Positions 1-9,809 of a DNA stretch of 64,000 bases are shown here, in pieces; positions within the stretch are counted from its first letter, which is position 1, and the number at the start of each line of letters is the position of its first letter. The position numbers and the translations under genes are program-made. Origin of the DNA: Paraphysoderma sedebokerense (lineage: Eukaryota; Blastocladiomycota; Physodermatomycetes; Physodermatales; Physodermataceae); assembly GCA_025602915.1 (NCBI GenBank), contig JAHLJZ010000003.1:1-64000 (forward strand), written 5' to 3'. The notes under the pieces are model-generated. The model searched no databases, was not told where the DNA came from, and saw only the letters and a program-made list of their open reading frames with translations.

Positions 1-1958
1 AGAGAACAAGCTTTACTGACATAGATTTGGAATTGAAAGCCACCTTTAATGATTTTTATCTTCCCACTCGTACCCGAGTCACCGCTCTTCCATTCGGTCA
101 CAGAAACTCTTTGGATCAAATCTTCAGCTACGCAGCCACCAGTCTGTTAAAAGATTACCGAAATCATGTCTTCACCAATTTCGAACGTCACACCAAAACC
201 TTCATTCGGATGAAACTCGTGGAAGATCTGAATTGGCCCTATTCTCTGCTTCGACGGAACATAGGGGGAATCTACAATGGCTTGAAATACAACCAGACAG
301 ACGTTTACACCTTCCGAGGTCCATCACAAGTTGACGATACTGACCTGGAATTCCAACAAAGACTCGGGCTTTGGGAAACCCGCTGTCAGGAAGTTTATGA
401 CGCCGTCTTGGCATCGGCTCGAAGAATCCTTGGTGCGGATCGCTGGCCTATAACTGACGGAAAACTTCAAGTTTATTGGGTGAAGTATTTAAGGTGGTTT
501 CATTATGTTTTGTCAGAAATAGAGGCCAACAACGCCAGAACGACAACAAATGCCGTCAAACTGAAGACATTCTTGCTATTTCCTCACACCGTTCCCAAAA
601 TGCGGTACATCACAATCGACACTCGGGGATTATATTATTTGCTGAAAGCATATCTAGCTGAAAACATCGGTGGCGTTCGCGACATAATCCTTCCAAGAAC
701 TAGGGAAAACTGGGAGGCCGAGAAAAGAGATTGGTGGATGAGAATTTTTCCCGGAATCCAAAAAATACTGACCAGCAAAAAATCATTCAACGATATGATT
801 ATGACGGATGGTTGTGGAGTATCGGTCGTCGTAGATAATCGCCCTGATGAACCAAAACGATGGCAAAAAAGGAAAAAGGTAAGTCCATTGTGTCTGTGAA
901 AACAAAACGGAAGTCTTACTGAATGTTTTGATAGCAGGAGAAATCACCGGAAGAAGAAAATAATAATGAGATGCCAAAGAAAAAGCGAACTTCAATAAAG
1001 GGTTCGCAGGGCTCCGCCAGCACCGATAGCTGTTATCCACACGCCCCCCGGTACGTGGCTATTGACCCCGGAAAGAAGGATTTCCTCACCTTCGTCGCGA
1101 CGGATAGACTGTCCACGCCGCACCACACGGATCAGATACGGCGCCACAAAGCAACTTATATCTCTTCAAGAATGTTTCGTACCCTCGCCGGGCAAACTCA
1201 CCGTACGAAACAAACAACTGAATGGAGAAAAGGCAATGAACAACTTCGATGTTTCGACTCGGAATCTCCGACTAACAAAACCGCGTCGATGGAACCGTAT
1301 ACGCAGTACCTGTCGTACCATTTGCGGGGTTTGGAAACAAACCTCGCCTTCTATTCCAGGCGTGAAGTTCAGAAATTGCAGTGGAAGACCTTCATTAAGA
1401 AACAAAAAGCTTTTGCTGCTTCGCCGATTACTCTTAAACCATGGGCCAACAAATAATACAGTTATCATTTTCGGGGCCTGCGACAAATTTAACGGAGCCA
1501 AAGGTCATGCAGGAGGGCCGGTAAAGGAATTCAGGTGTTTCCTAAAAAAATCTAATTGCCAGGTGATAGACCTGGACGAGTACAAAACAAGTCAGTTATG
1601 CAGTTTGTGTCACGAAAAACTCAGATCTGTCTACACATCCACCGAAAAAGGAGAAGGAGAAACGATGGAGGTCAAGCGGCGAATATTGCATGGCGTTAAA
1701 TGTTGCATTTCGGCGCAATGCCGTACATCGATGTTGACACGATGTGACGCGAAAACATTTCCGTGGGTCGCAAACAGAGGTCGGATGTGGAATCGAGATA
1801 TAAATGCTGCTCGGAACATGCTTCATATTTACCAAGAGTTACTGGCAACTGGTGAACGACCCGTACCCTTTCGCAGAAATACTAATGCGCCCGTAGAGGA
1901 AGAACCTATTACAGTAGAGGAAATAGCAGAAGAGATGGAGGAAGAATCATTAGAATAG
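1..1958 (+). CDS. Fanzor (TnpB-like RNA-guided endonuclease), 5' partial, one apparent frameshift
   Basis: The gene is open from the first base of the window, so its start lies outside. Exon 1 (1-878) has the Fanzor amino-terminal region and ends with a basic stretch. A 59-bp intron (879-937, GTAAGT...CAG) leads to exon 2, which begins with a second basic patch containing PKKKR, so two likely nuclear localisation signals flank the splice site. Exon 2 shows the RuvC-I motif (YVAIDPGKKDF, about 1046-1080), a helical region, the segment VIIFGACDKF (about 1458-1487), a zinc ribbon (CSLC near 1602, then CC and C near 1703-1722) and RuvC-III (WNRDINAARN, about 1791-1820). Near 1451 the frame must shift by one base to pass from the RuvC-I half to the zinc-ribbon half. 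That means a broken copy or a base error. Fanzors are eukaryotic relatives of IS200/IS605 TnpB that cut DNA guided by an RNA made from the element's end. Family assignment is firm; activity is doubtful. Confidence 0.9.
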
Positions 1959-1999
1959 ATCAATTAAAAGTTAGAGTTTTAGATGAGCAATAGTAGACT

Positions 2000-2050
2000 C
2001 AATTAGTACTAGTTATGTTAATTATGTAATTAGTACTAGTTCTGTTAATG
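2000..2050. repeat. Near-identical AT-rich direct repeat downstream of the Fanzor
   Basis: Two copies of a roughly 23-bp unit built around AATTAGTACTAGTT lie at 2000-2022 and 2028-2050, differing at one inner base (TTATGTTAAT against TTCTGTTAAT). They start about 40 bp after the Fanzor stop codon and end where the flanking sequence changes character. The element's right end and guide-RNA (omega RNA) region are expected here, so the repeat may mark that end. This is inference from position only. Confidence 0.55.
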
Positions 2051-2116
2051 TTCCCACGTACGGCACGGGCTTAACACAATCACGGTGGGACCGAATCGTG
2101 CCTCCATTTGATCCAT

Positions 2117-2406
2117 TTCGTGATCCTCTTTCGTGAAGTGTTGGTAGCGTTGCATCGTGATAACGAAGTTGAACTTTCTGGTAGCCATCAGATCAGCGTC
2201 TGCATCTAACTCTTCATCGGTTTTCATACCAGTTGTTAAAGCATCAAGATTCTCAGCTCTGTAGAGGACTTTCAGTGCAGTATGATAATTCATGAAACCG
2301 GATACAGTACGGTATAGGGTCTGAGATTTAAGCGATGCCCACACTCGCGTCCTCAGGATAAATTTGGGGTCTGCTGTATGGTATCCGACGGAATGGAAAT
2401 TTGGAC
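2117..2406 (-). pseudogene. Orphan exon fragment of 1,3-beta-glucan synthase (FKS family)
   Basis: Read on the minus strand from 2406, the frame gives family signatures in order: FILRTRVWASLKSQTLYRT, SGFMNY, VLYRAEN, then RKFNFVITMQRYQHF. These match the conserved cytoplasmic catalytic region of fungal FKS glucan synthases. A plausible acceptor AG precedes 2406. After the QHFTKEDHE stretch, near 2117, family similarity stops and the frame runs on into the direct repeats beside the Fanzor. No other part of the roughly 1,800-residue enzyme is seen on either side, so this is an isolated fragment, either a pseudogene or an exon stranded by rearrangement or insertion. Confidence 0.75.
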
Positions 2407-2551
2407 CTTAGGTGACTTTGTGTCAAGTGCTCACACAAAATTTATTAAGAGTCATTTCTAACTATTTCAGAAGGGTAATAAGCAATCTATGAATTTCAAT
2501 CATGTAGTGTATTTCTAAATGTCAATTTATTAAGCCGTAATTATTGGAGCA

Positions 2552-2976
2552 TCACTTGGGAATGCAGTCAATATAGTTGGCCAATACCCATCCTTGTCCG
2601 TATGGGCAGTCTGTTCCCCATGCATCTACTTTGATGAACCCTCCAGAAAGAATGTAAGGACCTATTGCGGGCTGTTATCAGTCACAAAATATATGATTCG
2701 CGGTTGTAGGAATGGCTTACCTCGGTTCCAGTGAGTCAGTTTGGAGCCAACTTTAGCGTACGAACAGACTTCTGATTCTACATCTGGTTCCGCAAAGACT
2801 ACGGATATCTCAGTACGATGAAGGAGTCAAACTAGGCATTAACCATAGTCATACTTACTGAATACATTGCCTTTAAGTTTGCCCACTTCGTTAGCTGTAC
2901 ATGGGGGTCTGTGGCCGGCAGACACCCCGCTAGACAGAATAGCAATTAGTGCAACAGCAAGTAAGGATTGAAACAT
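2552..2976 (-). CDS. Small secreted cysteine-containing protein with an SH3-like fold
   Basis: Three exons (2976-2859, 2798-2721, 2661-2552) join in phase to a 101-residue protein. The intron ends are canonical and the introns are about 60 bp. The N-terminus MFQSLLAVALIAILSSGVSA is a clear signal peptide. The mature part has four cysteines. Its layout (a start after VFIFAEPD, the run VGSKLTHWNRG, and the end GQGWVLANYIDC) resembles bacterial-type SH3 domains, in which a tryptophan-valine strand closes the barrel. A TATA-like TATAAAAAGG on the minus strand (3013-3022) lies about 37 bp upstream of the start codon. The function is unknown; a cell-wall or host-interaction role is possible. The gene model is solid, the fold call is inference. 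Confidence 0.75.
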
Positions 2977-3045
2977 TTTCAAATTTATGTTGCATTCAGA
3001 GGGATGTATAGGACCTTTTTATAGGTAACAGCACCATATGTAGTA

Positions 3046-3573
3046 TTAGAGTTCATAAGCTTGCGTCTGCACCAAGCCAAGACTTGAATGAGTGGGGTTG
3101 TGGTATCTTCCTAATGGCGGAACTTCCGCAAAAGCAGCCATCACTGGAATTTTCAGGGTCGACACAGTAGACAATGTCTGCGGAGCTTTTTCTTCGAACA
3201 ATTTCCCCAACCATCTTTCAAATCCACGGTTACCACCTGTCCCTATAGTAAAATCATACATGAACTTAATTAATAGATTTCGTTCGACATCAACTAATTC
3301 TGCAGTCTGAATTGCCAGTGCTCCAGACCAATATGATAACGGGATGAATCTGTCGAAATTGAATTTGCTCGCAATAATTAATAAGGCGACAAAGATACAT
3401 ATGGTTGGTTGTGAACTTAGATATTCTATAACATCGGCATGATGCGGTCTCATGAATTCTGGAATAAGTTTGTTTTCTAAGTAGTATGTTGCGAACATGA
3501 ATAGGACTACTGTTGTTTCTATACCCCAATGTAACTGAAAAAGATTTGCGATGGAGTAAATTGTGGAGAGCAT
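3046..3573 (-). CDS. Cyclin-domain protein, PHO80/Pcl-like
   Basis: A single-exon frame of 175 residues starts at the ATG at 3573; the frame is open further upstream but without an ATG. The central stretch carries the cyclin-box pattern: a helix beginning FVALLIIASKFNFDRFIPLSYW, then LVDVERNLLIKFMYDF. These are the second to fourth helices of Pho80/Pcl-type cyclins, which bind Pho85-like cyclin-dependent kinases. An ATTTATAAATA element lies about 100 bp upstream. The tail is short and not recognised. The same strand carries the small secreted gene 70 bp downstream. The subfamily is uncertain. Confidence 0.65.
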   Translation of the reverse strand: MLSTIYSIANLFQLHWGIETTVVLFMFATYYLENKLIPEFMRPHHADVIEYLSSQPTICIFVALLIIASKFNFDRFIPLSYWSGALAIQTAELVDVERNLLIKFMYDFTIGTGGNRGFERWLGKLFEEKAPQTLSTVSTLKIPVMAAFAEVPPLGRYHNPTHSSLGLVQTQAYEL

Positions 3574-4123
3574 AGTCCTGGACGGAATAATTGGCCTCGT
3601 ATTGAAAGTTCGGACGGAAAGCAAGGTGTCGTATGAATGAAGTTGAAACGTTACGTATTCTGAGATATTTATAAATTGTCAATTGAGCAAGTCAGTAAAC
3701 ATTAGAAGATAATTCGAGGAACTTTGCGCTTTAGCGGTCAGCCTTACCTAGCAATTGCTCTAGTCGAGGAATATTGTCCATTTTCAATGACAAATGGTGT
3801 TGTAAGCTCGGAAATTGCATATTCGGACAACACTGTAAACTAAGGCAGTTCAAAATTCGATGTCGGAGGTGAGCGGATATATAAATGTTGTACTCCTGAA
3901 CGCGACTGGAACGCATTGATGACCATATCAACAAGTATTCACCACTCATCAGTACCTTATTTAATGATTTCCACAAATAGCATCATTCGAAGGTTCTGCT
4001 AATGCCAGTGACGACTGGCAGGCTATCGACAACGGTTGTGTGGCGGATGACACATTCTCGGTGGAGACAATTTTCCATTCTCCTTTTACGTGATCACTCT
4101 GGGAGTCTCGAGCCTCGAGCCGC

Positions 4124-4144
4124 TGTCGAGCCCGGGGCTCGACA
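4124..4144. repeat. Perfect 21-bp GC-rich palindrome
   Basis: Two 10-base arms, TGTCGAGCCC and GGGCTCGACA, are separated by a single G. The palindrome sits in a short GC-rich island (about 4108-4150) within AT-rich DNA, next to further copies of CTCGAG. It may form a hairpin or be a dimer-binding site. Nothing nearby decides its role. Confidence 0.6.
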
Positions 4145-4779
4145 ATGGTCTCACCCTGATGGTCTGATCCTTTCAGTACGTATGTATTCTTTTACATGCA
4201 ATGCTGAATGCACAAGACTGATAAGATAAAAGTATGGAAAGGACTATATATGGGGGTTTACGTATTAAACGCAACAATTGCGGTACCTACTTCTCTACCG
4301 ATGAAGGTTATAGGTTAACAATGATTCTTTTCCCTAACCAATTCGTCGGATTTTGACAACGGGAATATACGAGGGCTTGAGAATAATGAAAGGAGGGCGG
4401 GGCATTTCAAACTCGTTGTGTTTTGGGCACGGCCGGAACATATGACGAATAATGAACAATTCAACATATTAGTCAGCCCTCTATATAGCGTTATTTGTTA
4501 TCGTCGGTTGACTCATTTATGACGGCTGACCTGGATGAGTACACTGACTGCGTTGACTGATGTGACAAAGCTGGCCCAGTGCTGGCCCTCGAACATTCTG
4601 CTGCATAATCTCAGGCGGACATTCCTCTGCCACAATTTCATACAGGCAAATATTTTTCCGCTCGATGTGTGGCCATTTCCAGGCCATGTCATCACTCAAC
4701 AAGGAGTCCTGATTCTTCAGCAATCAAGTAGGAAGGGGTAAAGAGGTCGCCGATGCGTGCTAGTAGAATGTGCTAGCAA

Positions 4780-4935
4780 GTATGCAAAGCCGTGCTGAGT
4801 TACTGAGTAACTACGTGTGTACAGTGCCACTGCCCAGTGCAGTCCTGTGCAGTCCCAGACTCCCAGTGCCCACTGCCCACGATGGTCATTACTCATTGGT
4901 CAGTGACTCAGTGACTTAGTGAGCCAGTAGGCTGG
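4780..4935. repeat. Low-complexity zone of CAGTG-type pentamers
   Basis: Many overlapping copies of CAGTG, CCCAGTG, CAGTCC and GACTCAGTGA occur without a fixed period. The stretch includes a 15-bp palindrome AGTTACT-G-AGTAACT at 4798-4812. It looks like a degenerate simple repeat rather than a coding or structured RNA region. Confidence 0.5.
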
Positions 4936-6162
4936 CCTGTGCTCGCATAATGCGATTTGTGAAGTATTGTGAGACTGAAGAACTTGAGAGTTGAGATTGA
5001 AAGCAGAGAGAGCTGGAGAGACTCTCGATTCTCAGTGATACAAATAAATGATAACCATTATGCTTACTGCTTAGAACTACTGTCCCCCGCTCCCTTCCAG
5101 CTCTCTCTGTTCAGCAAAAGTTGGCAGTTAGTGTGATACATCGTAAATATATGTATTTCCTATCCCACACACAAAATGGGAACGCGTCGCGTTCGAAATC
5201 ATTCCTCGAATGTCCAAGTGAGACATCAGCCGTAATAATGCCATCGTATAATGGGGATTAAAAGAGCTCGATTCATCTTGTTCTTGCCATAATGGCATAT
5301 TTGAATTCTGAATATACATATATCCATGCATATTCTTCTGTCATGTAGTCCTTCGTTGCCTGTGTAATGTGGTAAAACCGATTCGAGATGTTCGGGAATA
5401 GGATGTCTTGTAATATGAGTCAGTCTGCTCGAATATAATGGGTGTTTCTTCAATAGAGGTACCTAACCCGTAATTTTCGAGTAGGCTATATCTGGGAGGG
5501 AGAGGAAGACTGCCTGAATAGATTATCCTAGCGAGTGAGGCCGTCAAAGTTTTGATGAATTCATCCGATCAGAGATTGTGTACAGTTTGAATAATGTATT
5601 TGTATTCTGGCATGATAATAGCTGCATTTAAGAATTAGGATGAGGTAAAATCAATTCGATGATACCAGCTTATATACATGGACAAATAGATGGCTTTTTG
5701 GGATATATTATGTTCTAAAAGAGCTTGATAGAAGATAAGTCGGTCAAGACAAACAAATTTTGATTATAAGTGTAAAGCCAAACAGATGTGCAAATTCGAT
5801 GCAATAACTATCTCCACTAGGGTTGAACATCTCTCCAGGTCCGACCCATTCCGTCTGAAGACAACATACTATTTAAAATCGGCTAAACCTTCCGAGATGA
5901 ACACCGGCTTGATGTCTGATGCCACACAACGAAAAGCACTCAATCTCCTCAGCGTTCCTGCGCTAAGATGCAGTTGTGTTACCAACGACCCTCCGTGTAA
6001 ATATATCTGGCGTTGGTGGTACCGCCACGTGACCCTCCATGAGAAGCTCTTCAGCGATGTCTGCTGGAGCACTCCGGGCCAAAATCTTTATAACACAGCC
6101 CAACCTGGATGCAGACATAGAGAACCCCATCAAACACTAATTATACAGTGTCATAATCAAAT

Positions 6163-7892
6163 ATGGTTTCCGTCGTACACCCTTCATCTCCTTTTCAGCA
6201 GCCCTCTCGGAGTGCACCCCCTCCAATTCGAACTAACAGTATCACATCTGAAGAAGACTCCAACACCGACGATGAAATAGTGAAATCACAAGGTGTGCCG
6301 AATACTCCCACATTTGCAGACTCGCCGTTTGAAGCTGTTGAGACTGGGACAGAGGAAGAAAAGCAAGCTAAAGTAAAGGAATTGCTTCTAGAAAAGATTG
6401 TAAAATGTGGGTGGCTTGAAAAGAAAGGCGAAAGAAGGAAGGTGTGTGAATATGGCGTTCTGTATACTCTAAATTACCCAAATAGCAACTATAGAATCGA
6501 TTAATCAGCTGTTTAAAGAAAACTGACAACACAACTTTGATAGAAATGGAAAAATCGATGGTTCGTCCTTCGAACAACTAAACTGACCTACTATAAAGAC
6601 GACAAAGTATGACCAACGCGATATTTAATGTTTTCAGCTTTGTACTAACAAGGAACCTACTATTCAGGAATATATTCCATTGGGCGTGCTCTCGATGAAC
6701 GATGTACATTCAATTTCACATGTCGAATATAAAAACCGAGAAAACGTAATCGCCATCGTTACTAAACCTCGAACGTATTACTTAGAGACGTATACCCGAA
6801 CAGAAATGCTGGAATGGATCAACGCCTTACAGGATGTCAAAAAGAATCTATCTGTTGTAGCAAATGAGGTTGGAAATTCTTCCACTGACGTCACCAAAAG
6901 CTCGATTGACAGCCTAAGAGGCGAAAGTCAAACGGAATCTCAAGTGCAAAATCTGCCTGTTCAAACACCGGTGGCAGAACCAAACCTTGCAATTGAAATT
7001 CCTAAGCCTCGCCATCGACTCGCAAATGTTATTTCTGCAATTTCAGAGTCACCCGAAGACAATATTTCAGCTCTCAATTCAGAAGGGTCATCGGCCCCCA
7101 ATTGGAATCCTCTAGCTCGTCAACACAGTTTCGAAGGGATAGATTCCCCCTCAGACGATGATGATGATGAGTGCTGTGACACTGCAGTAATTGTTAACAA
7201 TACGCCTCCGAGTGGTAAACTTGCTCAGCAAGCTGGTGCAGGGGATATTCTAAGTGCTATTCCGCCTGGTGCGGTTGACATCAAGAATGGTTGGTTGCTG
7301 AAACAAGGGCGCTCGAAGGTTAAGGTATGCACTTATCTGTCCAATATAGTTTCTTCCACCAGTTTAATATCTTAACGCCATGTTTCTCCGTAGTCTTGGA
7401 AAAAGCGTTGGTTTGTTTTGCGCGGGGACAATCTGACGATGTATAAAGATGAACGGGTATGACTCAATAGCCCTCGAGGCTGGATTCATTCACTTCGTTT
7501 GGTCTATTCTAACTGTTCCGCTGCAATAGAAATACGAACCGCTGCGGCTCATTAATCTCTCTACTGTGGTAGACGTTCTTACCCAGGATCCCCCTAAATC
7601 TCTTATTTCATACATCAATCATCATTTTTCTAATTCTCCTCGTTCAGCCTCATTCTCTACTTCTCCACCTTCACCATCCCCCGTTTCCGCGGCTTCTTCT
7701 AATACCCCTCAGGTCAAGTCTGCATCCACTGGTCATGGAAACCACAATTTTCTTCATGATAATCAACCTCACTGTTTTCAGATTGTAACTCCGAAAAGGA
7801 CATACTTGTTTTCGGCAGAAACAAAGGAAGATATGGTCAATTGGATCTTGGGCTTGAGAAAGTGCGTGAAGACCGCAAAGGGTGAACGATGA
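6163..7892 (+). CDS. Tandem pleckstrin-homology (PH) domain protein
   Basis: Five exons (6163-6441, 6544-6606, 6638-7324, 7394-7456, 7530-7892) give 484 residues. The first PH domain runs from KCGWLEKKGERRK across the splice to KWKNRWFVLRTTKLTYYKD and ends with MLEWINALQDV. The second starts at GWLLKQGRSKVK, continues SWKKRWFVLRGDNLTMYKD, and ends with MVNWILGLRKC. Each domain contains a 63-nt exon at the same place, so the two domains arose by internal duplication with their introns. A long Ser-rich insertion lies in a loop of the second domain. PH domains bind phosphoinositides or proteins; this protein probably acts at a membrane. The third-exon acceptor could be 15 nt further on without changing frame. 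Confidence 0.9.
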
Positions 7893-8259
7893 TCTCCGAT
7901 CCATTCACTGGTTAATTTGCCAATAGAGAATGAGGATGATTGCAAAACTTAATATCACTTGTATAGCGATTCTTCGTAAATATGTTGTTGTTTTATGACC
8001 CTACCATGCAATGTAACTGTAATATTGTAGCATGCTTTTCATCGGTTGATGCCTTATAATTTTTCATAAATTTCACTCACTTTGGACTAAACTGAAAGCG
8101 AAAAACACAGTTCAAAAGCCCCAGGAAAATTTATGCACGCAGTCACAACGGATATATTTCCAACTTATATATAACTATCACCATCAACAATCCTTCGTAA
8201 ATCTTCACTTACGTCGTCCAAACCCTTAATACCCACCCAGCAACCTAGCTTGAACGCAC
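7893..8259. other. Intergenic, 3' flanks of two convergent genes
   Basis: The PH gene and the ATP synthase delta gene end toward each other here. The sequence is AT-rich with no open frame of note. Confidence 0.6.
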
Positions 8260-9187
8260 TTAACTCGACTTAGACAATGCAGATTCCAAGGCAGTATACA
8301 CTTCAACTTCAGCCTTAAACGAAGCTTTCGTCTTCTCATCTTTGGCTGCACCCATTTGACGATTGGCTTCACTGAGATTTTGACGAACAGCCTACAAAAA
8401 AATTGTCATTAACTATACAGGAGTTTTCAGACTACCGATTTTAAGATTTTACCTCCAAACTGAAGTTATCAAGAGGAAAAGCTTCAACGGCGTTTATGTT
8501 TAGAGATGAGTCAGGGTTCATAAAAGCGAATCCACCGGAAACTTATTGAGTAAAGTACACAGCGGAGAAGATAAAGATTAAGCAACGTTAATTCAAATTC
8601 GATCTAAAGCTATTCATACTAAGTTCGACATACCGAAATATTTGGTCTTCTTGTTTGAAGTTTCAATAACTTCAACAATACCAGGCTTCAGTTCTTCAAT
8701 AACCGGAACATGGTTAGCGAGAATACCCATATCTCCTGAAGTTGCGGACAAGTTGACTTGATGGACGGGTGCAGCTTTGTAAATAGCCTTAATTGGGAAG
8801 ATAAATCATTTAAAGAATCGATTAGCTTTTATATATAGATATATATTATAATTTACGAAGATGCGGAGCGAAGAACTGTGGATATCGCCGATAAAATCTT
8901 CTCGACTTAAAAGATCAGTTTACGTACTTGGTGAGGAAGTGCAAAGTTTAAGATAAGACCCTTAGAGGGAGTGGCAGCGGCCTCAGTGGCATACGAACGA
9001 GCTGTTTTAAATAAACAAATGTATTCATCATTGCGAATATCCGTTAGTCAGTACACAATCACAACCGAGATTAACTAATGAGCATTGGGAATACGAATAA
9101 CTTCCATTCCCCGCTATTTTATAATACAAAAGAAAACATACCCAAAGGCCTCAAGGTGAATGCAGTCGAGCGTAACAGGAAAGACAT
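8260..9187 (-). CDS. ATP16: Mitochondrial F1Fo-ATP synthase subunit delta
   Basis: Five exons (9187-9142, 9001-8928, 8787-8634, 8541-8453, 8391-8260) give 164 residues, close to the yeast protein. The start MSFLLRSTAFTLRPLARSYA is a mitochondrial presequence. The beta-barrel domain shows FALPHQAIYKAAPVHQVNL, SGDMGILANHVPVIEELKPG and KYFVSGGFAFMNPDSSL. The C-terminal helical pair follows AVEAFPLDNFSLEAVRQNL. The subunit is part of the central stalk, joining gamma to the c-ring and coupling proton flow to ATP synthesis. All splice phases agree, and no exon is long enough to be prominent as a plain open frame. Confidence 0.95.
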
Positions 9188-9809
9188 TTTTGTATTGGTA
9201 GAGACAGCAAGATTCCGTAGACGATTTCACCTGCTTCGGGATTGAATAAACAGAGGTCGCCAAGGAAACAGACTCGTGATTTGCCCAACTTCAGTCCTTT
9301 AGTCGACAATCACAGACTTGGGATTCACAGGAAACTTCAATTGATGACTACATGCTTCAATCGCCTGTCAATGATGGAGAGCAGTCCTTTATAATACATC
9401 TACCTGCCATTCACTCATTAGTGCAGCCTTTGAGTTACAGTTTTCTCGACGGGTGTTTTCGAAGAGTCTGTCAGCAGTTTACCTATCGAGTGAATCCTCG
9501 ATCTATTCTATCCATTGAATTCTGCTCAGTCTTTTTGTTGATAGTGGTTCCAGTTCTTCTGTCTCTATGTAATACAGCGTCTGCACGTTGAATCATTATC
9601 AGCTGGACCCAGTACACGAAAGGTTACCGAATTTATAGGTGGAAATTATTGGGAGCATGAGGGAGCCACCTAGTGTAAAGCTCTGACTAAAAAACAGTGA
9701 CTTTATTTATATTCATCCTAATCCCGCGGCTGCATATATACAAAACGTTGACCATCCTAATACTTCAACACCATTTCCAATTAGCGGACCAGCAGACGAT
9801 TTCGTGTAA
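9188..9809. other. Intergenic, promoter side of ATP16
   Basis: This is upstream sequence of ATP16 on the minus strand and 3' flank of the secreted protein gene. A plus-strand open frame at 9352-9591 shows no family motif and is not called. Confidence 0.5.

Larger units (their letters stand above)
3574..6162. other. Gene-poor stretch with palindromes and short tandem motifs
   Basis: I find no convincing gene here. Frames around 3731-3976, 4513-4741 and 5786-6280 are open but show no family motifs and have no partner exons that I could join. One minus-strand frame near 4520-4720 reads like a degraded coding fragment. The stretch holds a 21-bp perfect palindrome (4124-4144), a 15-bp palindrome (4798-4812) and a zone rich in CAGTG and related pentamers (about 4780-4935). 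The right end is the promoter of the PH-domain gene. Confidence 0.5.

Noticed and set aside
1062-1450. Plus-strand frame in phase with the zinc-ribbon half of the Fanzor
   Set aside because: Over this stretch the other frame carries the Fanzor motifs (RuvC-I and the helical part); this frame is a shadow there.
3731-3976. 81-residue minus-strand frame
   Set aside because: Composition and lack of motifs suggest chance.
4513-4741. Overlapping open frames on both strands, one reading like a protein fragment
   Set aside because: No family motif, no partner exons and no clean start. At most a decayed fragment.
4780-4935. Possible CRISPR-like or satellite array
   Set aside because: The pentamers have no fixed spacing or repeat-spacer structure, and the genome is eukaryotic.
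5786-6280. 164-residue plus-strand frame upstream of the PH-domain gene
   Set aside because: It overlaps the first PH-gene exon in another frame and has no recognisable domain.
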